A DNA stretch of 64,000 nt, taken from contig CM067067.1 of NCBI GenBank assembly GCA_033980235.1, positions 32,932,451-32,996,450 on the forward strand. The letters are read 5' to 3'. The stretch's first letter is position 1; every line of letters starts with the position of its first letter. Position numbers and translations under genes: made by a program. The notes below the pieces were generated by a model, which was not told the DNA's origin, made no database searches, and was given only the letters and a program-made list of their open reading frames with translations. Positions 60,430 to 64,000 of the stretch are shown here, in pieces. Origin of the DNA: Diadema setosum. Taxonomy: Eukaryota > Echinodermata > Echinoidea > Diadematoida > Diadematidae.

Positions 60430-61204
60430 TATGATTAAATTGATAAAAGGTTTGGTGGCTTTAGGCAGGATTAGGGTTAGGGTAATGTTAATCTCTGTGT
60501 CCTAGGGTAATGTGGACTAAGAGTACTCCTAGGTTTAATGGTGAGGGTATGTATATACAGTATTATATGAAACTCTTTCCATTTTTTTAAAAATTATTAT
60601 TTTACGCATAAGGAAGGGATTCTGTGAAGAAGATGTAGCCAGTGCGGAGCATATCCGAGACGACAAGATGCAGTCATACAGTCTCATCTTTTGGTACACT
60701 GCTAAGCTCTACACGGGTTACTTACATGAAAAGCAATTTGCAAAGAGCTGTACATATTGTATACACAGCCCTGCAGGGCAGACGCCCTGCAAAGCATGGC
60801 ATCTGGTCAGGCTACAACTGTGTTGTAAAGCAATAAATATGGGCATTTTAACAGTTGCGGTTACTGTCATTTAGAAAGATCGACAATATATTATATACTA
60901 AAAAAATTATGTTTGATTTTTATGGGTATAGTAAGTAGTGACTTGTTTTATTTTGTTTCTCTTGGATTACATGTGTTTGTGCGACTGTCTAGACTGACTT
61001 AGGCTTGACGCACCCCCCCCCCCCCCCCCCCCCCGTTTGCCAGCAGCAGAAAAAAACAACAAAAGAAAACAAACAAATAGAAGAAATAAAAAATGAGTGG
61101 CTGAACCTCTATTTGCAAGCAGCAAAACAAAATGAAAGAAATAAAATGATTGGCTGCCCCCTCTTTGCTAGCTGCAAAATTAAAAAGTGATTTTTGTCGA
61201 TATA
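60430..61204. other. Intergenic sequence
   Basis: Short GGATTAGGGTTAGGG stretch near 60468 and a C-run at 61012-61034. No gene recognised. Confidence 0.5.
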
Positions 61205-61975
61205 ATTGCCTGCGGCGTCTGTCCGTCCATCGTCCGTCCGTTGTCCTTCCACCGTCTGTCCTTTGTCAGTCGTCCGTCCGTCTGTCGTCTGTCCGTAACG
61301 CTACAAAAACTTCAATAACTCTTTACTCTGGGCTTCAATTGCAATCAAACTTCGAGGGAAGAGGGGTCATACAAAGTTTCACATTTTACCATATAGGAAG
61401 GTCACCTCAAGGTCAAAGCTCACAGGCAGGGGTCAATGAACTTTAGGGCCCAATGTTAAGTTTTTATGGCGCATTTCTATTATGGGTCATAACTTTTAAT
61501 CCATAACTCCATTTGTGACCAAACTTGGATGGTAGATGTCCCTTGGAGAGTGGATGGTCACTACAAGGTCAATGGTCACAAGCATGGGTCAACGAACTTT
61601 TAGACCCAATGTTAAGTTTTTATGGAGCATTTCTATTATGGGTCATAACTTTTGATCCATAGGTCTGTTTGTGACTAAACTTGGATGGTAGATGTCCCTT
61701 GTGGAGTTGAAGTGCATCACAAGGTCAAAGGTCACAGACAGGGGTCAACAAACTTTTAGGGCCCCATGTTAAGTTTTTACCATGTGTTTCAATTATGGCT
61801 CTAAACTTTTTATCCCTATGTCTGTTTGTGACCAAACTTGGCTGATAAATGTCTCTTGGGGAGTTGAAGGTCACCACAAGGTCAAAGGTTATAGGCGGGG
61901 TCAATGAACTTCCGGGAGTTAGGAAATTTCTTCTACGTTATGGGCGAGACACATTTTGGCACTTGCCTTGTGTGT
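61205..61975. repeat. GTCCGTC minisatellite plus 156-bp tandem array
   Basis: GTCCGTC/GTCTGTC units (61218-61297) precede about four units of 156-157 bp. The word AAGGTCAAAGGTCACA (or near it) starts at 61409, 61565, 61721 and 61878. Other recurring words include CCAATGTTAAGTTTTTATGG, TGGGTCATAACTTTT and GACCAAACTTGGATGGTAGA. The array ends GGCGAGACACATTTTGGCAC. Non-coding; similar structures occur as non-autonomous elements in marine invertebrates. Confidence 0.8.
61722..61734 (+). promoter_or_regulatory. Perfect DR1 motif (AGGTCA-A-AGGTCA)
   Basis: Two AGGTCA half-sites one base apart, the consensus bound by RXR heterodimers such as PPAR and by HNF4. The other three array units have one mismatch (AGCTCA, TGGTCA or AGGTTA in the second half). 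Sequence match is certain; function is not shown. Confidence 0.4.
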
Positions 61976-62359
61976 TTGTTTTTGTTGCTTGTCAGCTGAT
62001 TCAGGGAGGTTGAAAGTCTCTTTCCACCTCCCTGGCTGATTTAACCTAGAAGTGGCACCAAAAATAATTTTTGTGTCCCCAGTGTGTAATCGAACTGAAC
62101 TTGTACTTGAACTGAAAAGGTCCACTTTTTTTACTCTGAACCCTCCCATAAAAGTCCTAGTTACGGACCTCACTTGATGGCCACTCGGTGAGTCTGTCTG
62201 CATTTCTGCTCACCGTGATAAATTCCCACTTCCTAGCTCCCCTAAGGGAATGGAGCACTGTGGGAATATGTCTGCTAACCCTCGGCACTCCATTGTACAG
62301 TTGTAATGTAGCTGACAATACGAGCACCCAAGGAGGTGTAAGAGATGGAGTAACATTTT
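61976..62359. other. Unassigned sequence
   Basis: No gene recognised. Confidence 0.4.
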
Positions 62360-62546
62360 CAGGGGTCGCACATAACTTTTTTTTTTTTAACTAGCCAGGC
62401 GGACTACTTAGAATCAATTTTGACACTGAAGCAATATTTTGGCTAGCCAGACGGACTAATAACTTCAGAATTTTTCGATTTTTAGCTAGTCCGACGTGAT
62501 TTCGGGTGGCCAATGGCCAGCGGACCATCGCCAATTTCGAACCCTG
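62360..62546. mobile_element. hAT-like MITE with CAGGGGTCG ends
   Basis: Left CAGGGGTCGCACAT; right reversed CAGGGTTCGAAATTG. CTAGCCAGGCGGACTA and CTAGCCAGACGGACTA occur inside. CAGGG termini are typical of hAT-type non-autonomous elements. Confidence 0.55.
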
Positions 62547-62959
62547 ATTTTAGATTTCACAGACATGTCCTTCAGTTGTAAATACTACGCGAGTAGCCTT
62601 TTCATTAAGGGCATTAGTAATGTTTTGCTTTACTGCAGGAGAAGTGCAAATGATATTGCCCACTTTTGCATTCGCCAACAATATTCATTCACAAGTGATA
62701 TTGTTGATTATACCATATATCCATATATTGCCTATCTAGCATGCAGGTAATGTTTTTCAGAGTTATTTGCTGTATAGGCAGAAGCCTTGTCTTTTTGCTG
62801 TACACTTCCATGAGAGATTTCCCCTTTTTGATACAAATATTTCAGGAAAAAATTTGTTCCATTTATGTCCTGAATTGTAATTTGTAGCCCTAGTACTAAA
62901 CAGTATAAGAAATATTGAATTCAATGTTGGATCAATTATACAGAGAGGTTTAAATAACT

Positions 62960-63069
62960 TTTCCCTCAAAAAGTGCAATGTCTGAAACCATGGAATGACC
63001 TATTTAATGAATTATCCCCGAGAATGTACTGTGATACAAGTCTGTTTCAAGTTGAATATATCGTATAAC
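62960..63069 (+). pseudogene. Possible LINE C-terminal remnant
   Basis: One frame reads LKPWNDLFNELSPRMYCDTS then LFQVEYIV and a stop, resembling the WNxLP...LF tail of LINE reverse transcriptases. Too short for more. Confidence 0.35.
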
Positions 63070-63236
63070 ATTCCTTGTACAATATTGACCTCAGCTTTTG
63101 GTCAGTCAGCTCTGATGGTCAATCAGCTTGTGTACACATCACATGTATAGCCAGAGTATAGCAATTGTGTGTTATCCTCCTGGACACTATATTTGCAGCT
63201 TTAGTCTACAGATGTTTCCACTGTTTGTGTTTTCAG

Positions 63237-63686
63237 GATGTTGTATTACCACGTGACATACTGCCGGTCAAAAAAGATAGCCGCAGTAGAGGATGACTGC
63301 AACATAAAGAGTTTCGTAGAGACAATAAAGAAGACATTCAAGCTTCCGGAGACGACTGTTCCAATTATTCAGGTCTACAGTAAGGACTGGGATGATTGGA
63401 TCGATGTTGACGAGGATTTGCCACCAAACAAATCCAAGCTACAAGTACTTGTTCAAGGAAAGAATATTGTGAAATGGCAGCACGCTGAAGAAAAGTGCCA
63501 AGCTGCAACACCTGCTACAGCTCCAACACCTCCAACACATCCAACACCTCCAACAGCTCCAACAGCTCCAACACCTTCAATGCCTCCAACACCTCCAACA
63601 CCTCCAACACATCCAACACCTCCAACACCTCCAACACCTCCAACACCTCCAACACTTCCAACACTTCCAACACCTCCAACACCTCT
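63237..63686 (+). CDS. PB1-like domain gene, first coding exon (3' partial)
   Basis: Acceptor TTTTCAG ends at 63236, ATG at 63238, donor GTAAGT at 63687. Residues 1-77 look like a PB1 or ubiquitin-like fold: HVTYCRSKKIAAVEDD, SFVETIKKTFKLPET, then the acidic segment YSKDWDDWIDVDEDLP and LQVLVQG. Residues about 90-149 are Pro/Thr-rich (PTPPTPPT) and encoded by a 9-bp minisatellite. Read without splicing, the stop would be the TAA inside the GTAAGT donor, so a spliced gene continuing right of the window is preferred; a 150-residue single-exon protein is the alternative. PB1 domains mediate protein pairing; no function can be given here. Confidence 0.65.
63512..63686 (+). repeat. 9-bp coding minisatellite CCAACACCT
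   Basis: About 19 units of CCAACACCT with CAT, GCT and CTT variants at the third codon. Because the unit is a multiple of three, length changes keep the frame. Confidence 0.95.
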
Positions 63687-64000
63687 GTAAGTATACATTC
63701 CATTTGCCTTCATACTGAGTACTTGAATTGTTGTTTGCAAGTTGCAATTACATGTTTAGGACCTGCTGTACATGTAAGCCTTAGAGGCTGTGTTAAAATT
63801 CTGTTTGGACACCAACAGGTTTCTGCTTTCATTTGATCCAAAAGAAAGGGTTGTATACCTTTATTTTAAGGGGGCACCCCATCAAATGGTCTTCTCGCAT
63901 TGTGTTGCTGTCTTCCGGATCACCATTTGTTAGATGCTAAAGCGAACTTTTAAGCTTTAACAGGCGTATGAAAAGAATAAATCTTTAGCTAAATAGAATG
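63687..64000. other. Intron or downstream sequence at right edge
   Basis: Starts with a good donor GTAAGTATAC; nothing further recognised. Confidence 0.5.

Noticed and set aside
61205..61975. CRISPR array or satellite gene cluster
   Set aside because: Units are contiguous 156-bp tandem copies without unique spacers, in an animal genome.
63453..63740. Gly/Val-rich (GGVGGVG) minus-strand and Ser/Asn/Thr plus-strand frames
   Set aside because: Other-frame readings of the CCAACACCT minisatellite; the plus frame starting at 63238 has the PB1-like domain and proper splice sites.

Overview
This is a stretch of animal nuclear DNA. Genes are split by GT-AG introns, there is no operon structure, and the sequence is full of microsatellites, homopolymer runs and short inverted-repeat transposons. 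Repeat types such as elements starting AAAGGACAAGTTCACCTTCA or CCTCCGCCAAGG, and a Penelope-like retroelement, recall marine invertebrate deuterostomes. An echinoderm is my best guess, by inference and not proof. It is not bacterial or viral, and I see no CRISPR array, rRNA or convincing tRNA.

Region by region. (1) 1-5,573 is non-coding or unrecognised and holds a 1.33-kb element with terminal inverted repeats (TIRs) and GGTCGG/CCGACC arrays at 915-2246. (2) 5,574-13,414, plus strand, carries the 3' four exons of a protein kinase gene; at least one upstream exon is missing or unrecognised. Its introns hold a CAGTGGCGTATCTAGGG element, a C11-T10-G11 hairpin, two TIR elements and a 5'-truncated Penelope-like element with 431-bp inverted arms. 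(3) 13,415-20,067 is intergenic and contains several small transposons. (4) 20,068-46,194, plus strand, is a complete 21-exon gene for alkyldihydroxyacetonephosphate synthase (AGPS), the peroxisomal enzyme that makes the ether bond of plasmalogens. I reconstructed every exon: 1,899 coding bases, 632 residues, all junctions in phase, an N-terminal PTS2 signal, and conserved catalytic residues at a constant offset of 26 from mammalian numbering. (5) 46,195-57,600 is a long polypyrimidine stretch followed by repeats. (6) 57,700-58,357 is a broken LINE reverse-transcriptase tail. (7) 58,358-63,236 holds repeats, including a 156-bp tandem array with a perfect nuclear-receptor DR1-like site. (8) 63,237-63,686 is an exon of a PB1-like domain gene whose Pro/Thr tail is encoded by a 9-bp minisatellite; it continues beyond the window.

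The three host genes share strand but show no sign of working together. The kinase looks catalytically altered (HSD in place of HRD, DLG in place of DFG), the AGPS gene looks intact, and the PB1-like gene is unassigned. Much of the remaining sequence is transposon-derived, and the most notable structures are in that fraction. I found no convincing novel multi-gene system.
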